64,000 nucleotides of DNA, from the NCBI GenBank assembly GCA_012034765.1, contig JAAUOU010000001.1, forward strand, positions 52,352 through 116,351, in the 5' to 3' direction. Below the pieces are notes generated by a model. That model was given only the letters and a program-made list of their open reading frames with translations. It did no database searches and was not told where the DNA came from. The stretch's first letter is position 1; every line of letters begins with the position of its first letter. Shown piece after piece: positions 36,706-47,769 of the stretch. The DNA is from Pleurocapsaceae cyanobacterium CSU_1_1 (GTDB taxonomy: Bacteria > Cyanobacteriota > Cyanobacteriia > Cyanobacteriales > Xenococcaceae). Position numbers and translations under genes: made by a program.

Positions 36706-38674
36706 TTACTTATTATTTGTATTTAAGTTGCTGATATTATAATGCATTTGTTTTTCCTGCTTTTCGATTGCTTGCACCAGCTTACCTATTTCTGATGGAA
36801 TATTATTTATTTGATTGATTGTCTGTTTAAACTCTGTTATTAGTTGTGAGATATTCTGAATATTATTTTGAGAACGTTGCTCAAAACTATTTAATAAGCG
36901 ATCGCTTATTAAGCCAACGTCATTTAGGTTGGAATTTAGTTGTTTACCTTGTTCTTCTGAAGTATTAGCTATGTTAGATAAACTGGAGTTAATTGAATTA
37001 AAGTTATTTTTATAGTTTTCTAAGGTAGTTATTAATCTGGCTGCTTCTGTTTGACTTTGATGTAGAGAGTCTAGGTTATTACTTATTCCAGAGGTTAGTT
37101 TTTGTAATTCAAGAACATTGTCGCCTGTTTGCTGTTCAAAACTTCTAAGTATTTTCTCGCCAAAGCTACTTATACTTATATTGATTTGCTCTCTATGTCT
37201 ATCTAAGGTAGTTACTATATTATTTAAACTAGAAATTTCTTGTTGAATATTGCGATCGCTTTTTTCTAATAATTCACCTGATTTATGACTAAGGTTATTT
37301 ACTTGTTCGATTAAACTATTTGTTTGTTGCGTAGAAATATAAATATTATCAATTGCTCTACCTATAGCATCAGTAGACTGATGTAAAATTACGGTTGATT
37401 CGTTAAATTGTTGGGGAATAGTTACTAGTTCGTTGCTTGCAGTAGTTAATTTATCGGCAAAGTCACTTTGTTTAAATATTTCGGCTGCTTCGATAAAACC
37501 TACCGCACTCTCTTGTAATTGATTAGAAGTAGTTTGTAACTGAGCATAAACTTGTTGAGCTAAATCTGTTGCCTTTTGATGACTTTCGCTTATTTTATGG
37601 ACTTGATTACCTAGGAAAGCCGTAGACTGAGAAAAGCTTTTTGAGTGATGGCTAACTCAGTAGTAAGACTTTCTAAATGTTCGGAAAACTTACTCGCCTC
37701 TATTTTTTCTGCACCTTGTAAATATTTCTGGGAACTAGATTCAATTTTATTAGCTACGGTTTCAAACTTAGGTACTATTTTAGTGACAGTTTGCATTTGT
37801 TCTTGGAGGCTAAAAGCAGATGCTTGAAAGCTATCAGTACTTGTAGCCATAGAACTAGATATATCGTTAAACCTGTTAACCATACTATCAACATTATTTT
37901 GAAAACCTTGATTGGCAGCTACCATTTTATTAGCAGCATTCCCAATAGTAGCTTCTAACACTTGTCCTACTTTATCGTGAAATCTTTCTAAAAATTCTTG
38001 CTGTTGTTTGACCATGCGATCGACAGCTTTATCTAAACGAGTATCACCCTGAACATTGATTTTAAAAATGTTATCGAGATAGTCTTCTAGAGAACTAATT
38101 AAAAGCGATTTTGCGAAGTTGGTATTGTAGCGTAAATTAACTACAATCAAAATAGAACTACATAATATTGCAGCCAAGCTAGTAGAAAAAGCAATCCCCA
38201 TATTTTGTAATGGTATTTGCAATTGTGCTACTAAATTATCATTTGTAGTACTTTGGTTAATGGTTTGACTGAGATTATATAAATTGGAACTAATACCAAA
38301 AAAAGTTCCTAACAAACCAAAAGCTAATAACAAATTGGGTAATGTCTGACAAAAATAATCCCATTGTTCGCAACGTAGAGATATACCTAAAAAATTTAAT
38401 TTTTCCTGACTGTATAAACCATCAATTAAGGCAATAGTATTTACTTGTTCTAGCTTCTGGCTTGCTTGTTTAAATCTCGCTTCTAAATTTTCAACAATTT
38501 GTGGTTGTTTGCCTCGGCTTTCGTAGCTTATTAGCCTGGATACTTTATTCGCTGAACTTATTAAATAGCGATAAAGAGAGTGACGTAATAATATTGCCAT
38601 AACAGTAGGTAATATTACTAAATAATCGTCAGCAATATTAAAGAAGGTGGAAAAATATTTAAAATATTCAGCAT
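36706..38674 (-). CDS. MotA/TolQ/ExbB-like protein with long coiled-coil tail, frameshifted; gene 3
   Basis: The ATG at 38674 overlaps the stop of the tubulin-like gene (TGATG). Two single-base gaps, in T runs near 38661 and near 37625, must be restored to give about 656 residues. Membrane helices are near the start (DDYLVILPTVMAILL), at about residues 140-165 (LLLAFGLLGTFFGISSN) and 180-205 (GIAFSTSLAAILCSSILIV), the MotA/TolQ/ExbB pattern. Residues about 230-656 are a long, Gln/Asn/Ser-rich coiled coil, as in ZorA. The role is inferred to be an ion channel driving a cytoplasmic or wall-linked process with gene 4. Confidence 0.8.
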
Positions 38675-41600
38675 CAGTTTAAGGGCAGTAATAATTTGTT
38701 CTTGTCAGTTGAGTAATTAGGTTTAAAATATGAGTCTAATATTTCTTTTTTCTTGACTGTAAATTCTTCCTCTGTGATTACTCCTGTATCCCTTAATTGT
38801 TTTAGTTGCGCTAGTTTGGTTACGATTTCTGTATTGTTATTTGATAGATTGCTATCATCAATTTCAGCATCCAAAACCTCATTATGATTTTCTAAAGATT
38901 CAACAATTACTGAATCGTCAGTATTTTGAGTTGGTGTTTGGCTGTTATTGATAGTAAAAGTTGTTCCTGATAACATTTGTTGGTTTTGATCAGAAGAAGA
39001 GGAAATTTTTACTTGCGCTTGATGACTAAACTTCTCTTCCATCCGTCGCCAGAAACGATTGATAATTCCTGCTTCTGCTTTTCTATCTATGGTTTCTCTC
39101 GTGCCAACGACTATTTCTTTATATAAATAGTTAGGATGATCTTCGGGTAAAATATCCATAGAGGCTACAAACTCTCTTAGCTTGGGTAAATAGTGTGATT
39201 CCCACTTACTAGGATTATTAGTAATATCATCGATCGCTTTATCTAATTTCTCATTCAAAGCCACCGCCATATCTTTAATATTGGCTAGTTGTTCTAAAGC
39301 CTCATCCCAAACGCTACTGAGGGTATTAATTTGATGGGTATCCCGCAGGCGATCGTAATATTGCAACTCATGTAAACCTGTTTGCTGATTATAGGGAAGT
39401 AACCCAAACGCTAAAGAAGGATAAAAGATATCCTGTAGCTGTTTCATTTCCCGCGCATCTGGAGGAACAATATCCGTAAACATGACGCGATAGTCATTGT
39501 GTAAGAAACCTTTGCCATAACTTTTTTGACGTAGGTAATGTTGTCGCATCTGAGTTAAACCCAGGATAAGTCTCAGGGGAAAAGCGGCATATTCAGAGAC
39601 GAATACAATTTCATCTTCGGCTTGAATTGGTTTTAGTTGTTTATTGGGAATACCTAAGTCATTGAAGAGAATCTGTTTGAATTGAGTAACTTCACGGTTA
39701 TCAGTATCTTTAAAACCTATGATATTTACACTTTTACTCAGATCGTTATAAAAATAAGGATCGCTAGTATTCAATGGTAATAAAGGTTCGGCTTCTCTTA
39801 ATATTTGTTCGAGACGAGTTGCGCGATCGCTTAACGAATATTTTTCTAAAAAGCGTTTAGCCGCAGACTGTAAACTATTTAAACTGCGTGAACCAAATAA
39901 GCCATCGACAATTAAATTAATTTCTTCGATTAATGGGGTTTCGTCAATTAAACCCGCGTCGAGACAAGTAGCTAAAGATTCGCCTAACCCTATCTTTTCA
40001 GTAATTTTAGTCGTTACTAATGCAAGTTGCGTAGCGCGATCGCGATCTGGTAAAAGACTTTGATAGCAATCATCAGTATCAGCATCAGCAAAGATTGCCT
40101 CCCCACTCATTTCATCGACGTTGAGTTGTTTGAGTTCGGTTTCGGTTTTGTCGTAAGTCAGTTGAATATTTTGGAGCAGGTTATAAAAGTTGCTGGCTTT
40201 AGTAGTTAAGTCGCTAATGTAAGCTTGAAACTTTTAATAATTTCTAAGGTTTCACGGGTTAAAACAAAATCAAAATTATGTTTAATTAATTTATTTACTT
40301 CCGCGACAATCCGCTTAGCTTCTTCTTGAATTTGACTATTTTTTTCTTTTTATTAAGGGTAACAAGCTTCCTTTATTTTCAATATCTTCAATAGTTTGGG
40401 CTGCATCCTGCCATCTTCTTTCAATTTCTTCGAGACTGTGAATTTTACCGTTACTGTTTATTTGATCCTCTAGACTACGATAGAATTGATTGAATTCGGT
40501 AGTCAAAGCTTCTAGCCAAGCGCGAGTATTAGCTAAGGAAAAATCAGACTGATGAGGATGAAGTAATTCGATTAAAAACCGAGTAATATCTTTAATTAAT
40601 TCTTGAGTGATTTTCTCACGAGCTTGTTTAATATTAGTCAGCCAAACTCCTCGATTACTATCACTTTCTCCTGGCTGAACTTTACGAAATTGTTCTCTAA
40701 TGTCTCTAGATAATTGAGCAATAAGATTTTGGCGATCGTCTTTGGTTTCGCATTCAGTAATACTATTTTCTAAACGATTACGCCAACTACTCAAAACATT
40801 ACTAAAAGTCTTATTACCATCGGTAGTTGCTTGACGCAATTTATTAATTAAGCCCTCTTGTTTATCCTCTCCCGAATACCATTGATTTAAAAACCTTTCT
40901 AAGAGCATTTTGGCATCAGGGCTTTGTCCTTCTCCCTGTAACCAATATTTAACCAACTTAATTTTGATTCGATTTAAAGATACCTGTACGGCAATCTCAC
41001 GAGGAAAATATATTTCTGCTAAACCAAAAGTAAGGTAACGTTGTACATTAGGACGAGGGTGTTCATCTAGCTGAATTAAATGCTGTAAAAAGTTATCCCG
41101 TTGTGCTGTAATTACGGGAGATAATTCCCCAGCAAAATCTAAATAAATTTTATGAGCAATAATATTACACAGTTTACTTTTTTCTAGAATACGATAATCA
41201 CTCTTCGTACGATTCGATACAAGATAAACATATTCAAAAGGTGGACGAGATTCTTCTATATACTGAAGATTTTGTAAATCGTAATAAGCTTTAAAACTAG
41301 TACCCGCAATCGCATAATAATTTAACTCTTTAAGTGCAGCATAAGCATTAGCATTCATACTAGGAGTATCCCCATAAAGTTCGGGACTAATTACCAAATA
41401 ACCGCTAATTTGTGCGCCGTGATCGCCATACATTCCTCGTAAACAATAAGCGGTATCTAAAAATATCCCACTACCCGTACCACCACACAATGAACCAACC
41501 ACAAAAATACTCAGTTCATTGTCTACAACTAACCCCTGTTGAATTAATTTACTTTCATGTCCTCTAGTTTTTTGTTCTGCGGTTTCTATAGCAGTTTTTA

Positions 41601-42060
41601 TTTGACGATGATTATGAAAAAAAGCTAATCTACCTACAGGTCTAATTCCTTGTGCGCCTTCATCGATTGCTTTTAAATCTTTTAATAATTGTGGTGGAAA
41701 CCAACATTCGATGTTCTTATAAACTCCTGGTGAACCTTCATAATTACTCGATTTACGGTTCATTTCTTGAACAAAGTTATTGACTTCAACTCGGCTCATG
41801 GTTGCAGCAACTTTTTCGGCATCGCTTAAACGCAAATCAACCCCGTGATAAAAATTGCCTGTCCGCAATCCTGTAACATTACTACTAGCTTTATCTGTAT
41901 CTATATGGACAAAACTAACTACAGGTAGCGCATCTAAACTGCCATATTTATCAACAATCAAACGACGAATACGCATTAAAACATCTTTGCCTGTTCCACC
42001 TAATCCAATACAAATAGTGCGTCTAATTTTACGAGGTTGAGCTTCCGATTTAATATTCAT
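38674..42060 (-). CDS. Large tubulin-like (Tubulin_2) protein with C-terminal SHOCT motif, frameshifted; gene 2
   Basis: Two one-base shifts (an A run at 40345-40351 and a lost C near 40223) cancel and give one protein of about 1128 residues. The N-terminal nucleotide-binding domain has TICIGLGGTGKDVLMRIRRL (residues 14-33) and the tubulin/FtsZ-type loop SLCGGTGSGIFLD (about 190-202). The middle is helical. The last 60 residues hold a SHOCT motif, KLAQLKQLRDTGVITEEEF. Such proteins are a poorly studied prokaryotic branch of the tubulin superfamily, often with vWA genes. It starts four bases after the vWA gene. Polymerisation or GTPase switching is inferred. Confidence 0.82.
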
Positions 42061-42064
42061 AATT

Positions 42065-43200
42065 TTATTTAATTAATTTAATAGTAAGGTTGAAGTTTTT
42101 ATCTTTGAAAGGGCAATTAAGTTTAAAACTATTGCGTTCTATGGTTATAGCTTTCTTTACTTCTTGTTCACGATAAAAAACTGGCTGTGTTTTCAAAGGA
42201 ATTAAATAAAGACGATTACCTTTTCTTTGTAAATAGCCTCTTATCTCATTTCCAGGACAATAAATAGAGTTTAAATTATCATCGCCGATCGCAATTTTTT
42301 GCTTATTTTTTAAATAACAAACTTGTTCTTCCTTATCTTCATCAGATTCAAAGCTAATCTTAAGTCTCCATCTTTTGTTAACACTTATTAAGTATTTCCC
42401 CCAAAACAACCTGCAACTATTAAACTAATTGTTATTAAGGTTGGAAATAGTAGCAATTTAGCCAGATAAGGCGTTACCAAACAGGTTTCGTTATCTCCTG
42501 GTGTGGGGGTACAAAATTCCTGTACAGTAGGAGCAAGATCTACGACCGAAAGCTGATAAGTGCGATTATTATCGGTAGTAATAGTTTGCGATCGCTCTTT
42601 AATGGGTAAAGCTTTTAACCAGCTTTGTCTTTCTTGGCTAGCAGGAGAATCCACTAGACGAAAAGGACTAGTTGCAGGAGTCTCCACCCAAGTAGCTGAA
42701 TCAATTCCAGGCTTGGTTAATAAAGGTGCATCTGTTAACCAGACAATAGACTGGGGCTTAAGCGCAGTATTTTCCCCCAGACGACATTGGTTAAGCTGTG
42801 CCAGTCCTTTGTAAGTAAATAACTCGGCGTTTTGAATATCTGTGTTATTGAGCTTAATTTGCGACTCAAAGGGAAGAACCTTGAGAATCGACTCAATATC
42901 TGCTGGTTTCCCTGTAAATTTAATCCCCTGTTGCTTGGTTAAAGGATTAATATTAGGTTGCAAGGGATTAGCCACAGAGGCAAAAGGCACAACATAGACT
43001 GTATCCCCCGATCGCAAACTATCTTCAATAATCTGAGTTAAGCGTAAACGCCCTTCAGCATTCAAACCGACACTTTCGGTTAAATCAATGGCAATTACCA
43101 CATCTCGCCCACCGTAAATCCGCGAGGCTAAGTTTAAACCAAACTGTTGCCAAGACTTAACACTATTTCCAGTCGCGATCGCTGTGCAGTTGTTTGTCAA
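42065..43200 (-). CDS. vWA-domain membrane protein, frameshifted; gene 1 of the tubulin-like operon
   Basis: A one-base loss in a G run near 42405-42409 splits this gene; restored, it gives 378 residues. Residues about 25-220 form a von Willebrand A domain: DVVIAIDLTESVGLN supplies a DxTxS form of the MIDAS motif, and SIVWLTDAP is the later strand. One membrane helix follows (LLLFPTLITISLIVAGCF). The C-terminal ~110 residues are soluble and include KNKQKIAIGDDN and YLQRKGNRLYLIP. The TTG start at 43200 is uncertain; the true start may lie slightly upstream in another frame. It heads the operon, and the vWA domain is probably outside the membrane. Confidence 0.78.
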
Positions 43201-43372
43201 AACTGTTTATCTACTAAAAATACAGGTAAGGTAAATCACTGATGTAATTACTTACAATCGTATTTTTAGACTTGAATAAACCACCACTAGGAATTTACTG
43301 ACATTTACAGAAATTTTATAAAATAGCGTTTCTTGGGAGTTCAACTATTACAAAATGTTAAATAATCTAATT

Positions 43373-43831
43373 TTAATAATTGCCGCTTACCAAACTAGTT
43401 TCTGCTTGTTCGACTAATGTTTGCCAGACTCCTGTAGGTTGCCATATTTGATTCATGGGATAGCTGGCTTGTGATTCTGGTAAGTGTAAAATGTATTTCT
43501 GCCAAAAGTAGATAAAGCAAGACACCCGCATGTTTTTGGCACAGTGTACCCAAACTTTTTGACCGTCGAAAGAGTGCATAATCTTGAAGAAAGTTTCTAC
43601 ATCTTCTAACCTAGGATTATCCCAGAGTACGGGAATCTGCACGTAAACTATGCCTAAGTCAGTAACGATGATTCCTTCATTGGCTAAAGCATTAGTTGAA
43701 CGGGAGGTGGCTAAATTAATTACGACTTGATATCCAGCTTGGGCAATGGATGCAAATTCTCGGGGGGTTGGTTGTCCTGAAGTCGCCAAATAATTATTGA
43801 TTTGATAATAGTCGCGAATAGTCTCAATCAC
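43373..43831 (-). CDS. Phosphatase-like protein (DUF442/dual-specificity type)
   Basis: This 152-residue protein starts MIETIRDYYQINNYLATSGQ and has VWVHCAKNMRVSCFIYFWQK near residues 92-111, which fits the P-loop of tyrosine-phosphatase-like enzymes (Cys followed by Arg four residues later, as in the DUF442 group). The GQPTPREFASIAQAGYQVVINLA segment is typical. Substrate unknown. It lies between the vWA operon and the prohibitin gene but is transcribed away from the latter. The gap 43201-43372 contains no gene. Confidence 0.82.
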   Translation of the reverse strand: MIETIRDYYQINNYLATSGQPTPREFASIAQAGYQVVINLATSRSTNALANEGIIVTDLGIVYVQIPVLWDNPRLEDVETFFKIMHSFDGQKVWVHCAKNMRVSCFIYFWQKYILHLPESQASYPMNQIWQPTGVWQTLVEQAETSLVSGNY

Positions 43832-43920
43832 TGCTCAATCCTCAAAGTGCGATACGATAAAACTTGCAAATATCAATAAAAGACTAATTCCATACATAAC
43901 ATATACGAGGAGATATCAGC

Positions 43921-44760
43921 TTGAATACTCAGTCACCTAATAGTTGGCAGCCATTACTAGGTGGTATTATCGCCGCCTTACTGGTTTTGATTGCTTTTAA
44001 TTCATTTGTGATTCTTAATCCTGGTCAGGCTGGGGTTTTGAGCATTTTGGGTAAGGCACAAGACGGCGTGTTATTGGAAGGAATTCATCTTCGTCCCCCT
44101 TTAGTTTCTAACGTCGATGTTTATGATCTGACGGTACAAAAGTTTGAAGTACCCGCAGAAAGTTCCACCAAAGATTTGCAAGATCTCAAAGCCAGTTTTG
44201 CGATTAACTTTCGCCTAGATCCTGTGCAAGTAGTCCAGATTCGCCGTACCCAAGGAACATTGCAAAATATTGTGTCTAAAATTATCGCACCGCAAACTCA
44301 AGAATCTTTTAAAATTGCTGCTGCGAGGAGAACCGTCGAAGAAGCAATTACCAAACGAGATGAACTAAAAGAAGACTTTGATAATGCCTTGAGCGATCGC
44401 CTGGATAAATATGGTATTTTGATCCTAGACACTAGTGTGGTAGATCTGAGTTTTTCCCCTGAGTTTGCTAGAGCAGTTGAAGAAAAGCAAATTGCCGAAC
44501 AAAAATCTCAAAGAGCCGTATACGTAGCCAGAGAAGCCGAACAAGAGGCACAGGCAGATATTAACCGCGCCAAAGGTAAAGCCGAAGCTCAAAGACTGTT
44601 GGCAGAGACTCTGCGAGCGCAAGGTGGGCAATTGGTATTACAAAAAGAAGCGATCGAAGCTTGGCGCGAGGGTGGCGCACAAATGCCTAGGGTTTTGGTT
44701 ACCAGTGGTGAATCCAAAGGAGGTGTTCCTTTCTTGTTTAATTTGGGGGATGTTCAGTAG
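43921..44760 (+). CDS. Prohibitin-family SPFH protein
   Basis: This 279-residue protein has one N-terminal membrane helix (LLGGIIAALLVLIAFNSFVI), then an SPFH/band-7 domain (about residues 30-200), and a coiled-coil segment with EEKQIAEQKSQRAVYVAREAEQEAQ. It ends VPFLFNLGDVQ. These features match bacterial prohibitin homologues, which form membrane scaffolds and modulate proteases. The start is TTG at 43921, preceded by AGGAGATAT, a strong ribosome-binding site that decides the start. Confidence 0.9.
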   Translation: MNTQSPNSWQPLLGGIIAALLVLIAFNSFVILNPGQAGVLSILGKAQDGVLLEGIHLRPPLVSNVDVYDLTVQKFEVPAESSTKDLQDLKASFAINFRLDPVQVVQIRRTQGTLQNIVSKIIAPQTQESFKIAAARRTVEEAITKRDELKEDFDNALSDRLDKYGILILDTSVVDLSFSPEFARAVEEKQIAEQKSQRAVYVAREAEQEAQADINRAKGKAEAQRLLAETLRAQGGQLVLQKEAIEAWREGGAQMPRVLVTSGESKGGVPFLFNLGDVQ

Positions 44761-44869
44761 AGTGAGATTGTTGGGTTGAGGCAAAAAACTCAACCTGCAA
44801 CTACAACTGCTTTACTTAGATATCTTTAAATTTTATAGGGGAAGTGAACAGTAGTTGTGCCGAAAAGCT

Positions 44870-46753
44870 CTAAGCATCTACGACGAGCGAGCTAACGGGT
44901 TTAGCGCAACAGGTTAAAATTTCACCTGATTCTAAACTACTTAGGGCATCGTAATCTGAATCATAGGTTACTTCCCCCTTTAATACCTTAGCGGTACAAG
45001 TACCACAAGTACCAGCGCGACAGCTACTGTCAATTTCAATTGCTGCTTTTTCTGCTGCATCTAGAACATATTCGCTTTCGATACAGCTAGACTCTTTCCA
45101 AGAGTTAGCAAAAAATACTTTAGTACCAATAGAGCTTGGTGATGACGAACTGTCCTGTTTAGGAGCTTTGACCACAGCTTGACGTTCTTCGATGATGACA
45201 CCATCTTTGAGTTTAGCGTCAAAATTTTCAATTAATAGGCTTCTGAGGGTAGCTTTAAGATCATCTATCGCCACACCTTGATTAACGACAGTTCCTAATT
45301 CGGCTCCTTGACCAACTTTTCCCCCAGCATAAATTTTCGCTCCTTCTACTGCCTTGCCATCTTGGCGTACTTTTGTTCCCATCAAACCAATATCACCAGC
45401 TTGGGGTTGTCCACAGGAGTTAGGACATCCTGTCCAATGTAAGCGAACACGCTGGGGGATATCCAATTCGCGATCGAGTTCTTGGGCTAGCTGTAACGCT
45501 CGTTGTTTTGTTTCAATTAAGGCAAAATTACAATAGCGCGCACCTGTGCAAGATATAACTGAACGAGTTAGGGTACTAGGATTGATCGAAAACTCCTGCA
45601 ACAAAGGTTCACTAAGAAATGTTTCCAGGTTCTCATCTGCAACATACGAAATAATCGCATTTTGTTCTACCGTCAAGCGAATTTCACCGTTGCCGTATAC
45701 TTCTGCTAATCGAGCTAATTCAAACATCGGTTCGGCTGATAAACGTCCCATGGGAACATGCAGACCAATATAATTATACCCAGCCTGTTTTTGGGGATGC
45801 ACTCCCAAATGGTCTTTTTTATCTTGAGTAATTTCATCTTTTGGGGCAGCATCAGCTAAGGTTATACCCAATTGTTGTTCGAGCGACTGACGGAATTTCT
45901 CAACCCCCCAAGTTTCTATTAACCACATCAAACGAGCTTTGGGGCGACTAGCTCTTAATCCTGCTATGCCACCATGCTCACTATAGACGGTAAGAACAGC
46001 GCGAGAAAAATCTACTACAGCTTGATCATCAGCAGGAATCCACACTCCTAAAGGAATCGACTCGGCGCAGCGTTGAGCCGATAAATATCCGCCTACCAAA
46101 ACATTAAAACCAATAACTCCATCCTTATAAGCGGGAATAAATGCCAGATCGTTTAATTCTGCGTGAATTGAGTTATCTCTTGCCCCTTCGATCGCAATAT
46201 TAAATTTGCGAGGTAAATTACTAAAGGAATAGTTACCTTCACCTTTGTTGGTAATCATGTCCTGAACTTTTTGATTCATCTCTCTTGTATCGATCAGTTC
46301 ATCAGGATCGATACCCGCTACAGGTGAACCAGTTAAATTACGCACATTGTCCATTCCCGACTGAATACTGGTTAAGCCTACTTCTTTGAATTTGCTGAAA
46401 ATCTCAGGAATATCTTCGAGGTGAATACCTCGCAGTTGAATGTTTTGACGAGTAGTAATATCTGCTGTCCCCTCATCACCATAACGTTCGATCCCACTAG
46501 CTAAGACGCGCATCTGCTCACTATTTACCACACCATTAGGAATGCGCATTCTCAGCATAAATTTCCCTGGAGTCACTGGGCGATAGAAAATTCCCAACCA
46601 CTTGAGGCGAGTTTCTAGATCGGTTTTGTCTACCGCCTCCCAACCTATGTTCGCAAAATGTTCTAACTCATTCTTAACATCTAAACCATCTTTCGCGGCT
46701 TTGACTTTTTCTACTTTATTAAGTTTTATTTTGAGATCTGCTTCAGTAGTCAT
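44870..46753 (-). CDS. nirA: Ferredoxin-nitrite reductase with fused 2Fe-2S ferredoxin domain
   Basis: This 627-residue enzyme reduces nitrite to ammonium. Residues 1 to about 530 are the siroheme/4Fe-4S reductase, with cluster ligands in SCTGARYCNFALIETK and TGCPNSCGQPQAGD. Residues about 545-627 are a plant-type ferredoxin: the cluster cysteines are in SCRAGTCGTCTAKVLKG and LTCCAKP. The fusion would let the enzyme carry its own electron donor; similar C-terminal ferredoxin extensions are known in some cyanobacterial NirA proteins. No nitrate transporter or narB follows. Regulation by NtcA is expected, but no perfect GTA-N8-TAC site was found upstream. Confidence 0.95.
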   Translation of the reverse strand: MTTEADLKIKLNKVEKVKAAKDGLDVKNELEHFANIGWEAVDKTDLETRLKWLGIFYRPVTPGKFMLRMRIPNGVVNSEQMRVLASGIERYGDEGTADITTRQNIQLRGIHLEDIPEIFSKFKEVGLTSIQSGMDNVRNLTGSPVAGIDPDELIDTREMNQKVQDMITNKGEGNYSFSNLPRKFNIAIEGARDNSIHAELNDLAFIPAYKDGVIGFNVLVGGYLSAQRCAESIPLGVWIPADDQAVVDFSRAVLTVYSEHGGIAGLRASRPKARLMWLIETWGVEKFRQSLEQQLGITLADAAPKDEITQDKKDHLGVHPQKQAGYNYIGLHVPMGRLSAEPMFELARLAEVYGNGEIRLTVEQNAIISYVADENLETFLSEPLLQEFSINPSTLTRSVISCTGARYCNFALIETKQRALQLAQELDRELDIPQRVRLHWTGCPNSCGQPQAGDIGLMGTKVRQDGKAVEGAKIYAGGKVGQGAELGTVVNQGVAIDDLKATLRSLLIENFDAKLKDGVIIEERQAVVKAPKQDSSSSPSSIGTKVFFANSWKESSCIESEYVLDAAEKAAIEIDSSCRAGTCGTCTAKVLKGEVTYDSDYDALSSLESGEILTCCAKPVSSLVVDA

Positions 46754-47116
46754 AAATCTAAAATCTTGGTGTGTGGAGTTTTGAATAAACTAAAACAATT
46801 ATTCTGATTACTCTCGATTGTTTTACTGATTTACTATCAATTCTAAGGTTATGAAGATTTCTTGAGGTAGATTGTATATTACATAACAAAATATTTATAG
46901 TCATGCTTATTACGCATGAGTAGCTTGCGTTTTGCACATAGTAATTATTTGCCCAAAAGACTTGTAAAATAAGATTTGCAGAAAATATGAGTAATATATT
47001 TATGATAATTATGATTTAGTTTTACTCTTTAAATAAGCTTGCGGATATAGTGCCTAAAACGTAAAAGCGATCGCAATAGAGCAAGCAAAGCAGATGATAG
47101 GTGTTTTGTGTAGGGA
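46754..47116. other. nirA upstream region
   Basis: This gap of about 360 bases holds the nirA promoter. On the nirA strand there is GTA-N10-TAC around 46868-46883, which differs from the NtcA consensus GTA-N8-TAC in spacing. A TCATGC-n7-GCATGA inverted repeat lies at 46901-46919. No gene is visible. Confidence 0.35.
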
Positions 47117-47716
47117 CTATTCGCTATTAGACACTTTGCGGTTTCCTCTAGCCTGTTGCAAAATTGCGGGAGGATTCATCAATAGGGTAATGACTGCAAC
47201 GAGCAAAACCCCTAAAAGAATTACAGCAGTCCAAAGCGGAAAAGTTAAACCTAAGATAGACAGAGAAATTGAACCCGCGGCTTCAATCGTGGCAAGGATA
47301 AAGTTGCCTAGTCCGCCTGTTATTCCTGTAGAAGCTAGTCTAGTTAAACTAGCTAGAGTTTTTGTCAGTCCTGCTGTTCCCCCTCCAGCGATCGCTGCTA
47401 ATGTCCATTGCAACAATGGATCGGTATGTCCCAATGTCGCAGCAGTTATGACTGTACCAATGCCAACAGCAACAGGGACTTGAACAGTATCAAGTAGATT
47501 ATCGACAAAAGGAAGATAGTAGGCAGAAACTTCCAAGATAGTCGCAATTCCCAAAGCGATCGCCGCTTCTTTCGTCCCAATCCATTCAAAACCTGACGCT
47601 AGAGGGAAATGCCCAGACATAGCCGCTAAACTCATTGCCAAAGGTGGCACAAACACGCGAAAACCACAGGCAGCACTAAGGGTAATTCCTAAACACAGAG
47701 CGATAATAATTTCCAT
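47117..47716 (-). CDS. DUF4126 membrane protein
   Basis: This 199-residue protein begins MEIIIALCLGITLSAACGFR and contains FVPPLAMSLAAMSG and LEVSAYYLPFVDNLLDT, which are typical of the DUF4126 family. About five membrane helices are visible. It is glycine- and alanine-rich, ending in a short basic tail (QQARGNRKVSNSE). Function unknown. A 129-codon frame on the opposite strand over the same bases is a shadow. Confidence 0.85.
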   Translation of the reverse strand: MEIIIALCLGITLSAACGFRVFVPPLAMSLAAMSGHFPLASGFEWIGTKEAAIALGIATILEVSAYYLPFVDNLLDTVQVPVAVGIGTVITAATLGHTDPLLQWTLAAIAGGGTAGLTKTLASLTRLASTGITGGLGNFILATIEAAGSISLSILGLTFPLWTAVILLGVLLVAVITLLMNPPAILQQARGNRKVSNSE

Positions 47717-47769
47717 TTACTCGATCAAATTAAGATTAAATTTAAGGTTGTTGAATAATTAAAACAGCT

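Noticed and set aside
36002..38674. Flagellar motor or Tol-Pal/ExbBD genes
   Set aside because: No flagellar, TolB, Pal or TonB gene is near, and the channel protein has a 400-residue coiled-coil tail that MotA and TolQ lack.
38674..42060. Two separate genes (574 and 478 codons) for the tubulin-like region
   Set aside because: The 230 bases between them are open in two linked frames and encode a continuous helical protein once two single bases are adjusted, so one gene is more likely.
36002..43200. Operon as a set of true pseudogenes
   Set aside because: Coding potential is intact on both sides of every shift, there are no in-frame stops, and shifts lie mostly in homopolymers; the same error type occurs in ntcA and uxs.
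46754..47116. NtcA box upstream of nirA
   Set aside because: Only a GTA-N10-TAC word was found; spacing is wrong for the GTA-N8-TAC consensus.
47094..47483. 129-codon plus-strand frame
   Set aside because: Lies entirely opposite the DUF4126 gene; its residues are the antisense reading of conserved membrane helices.
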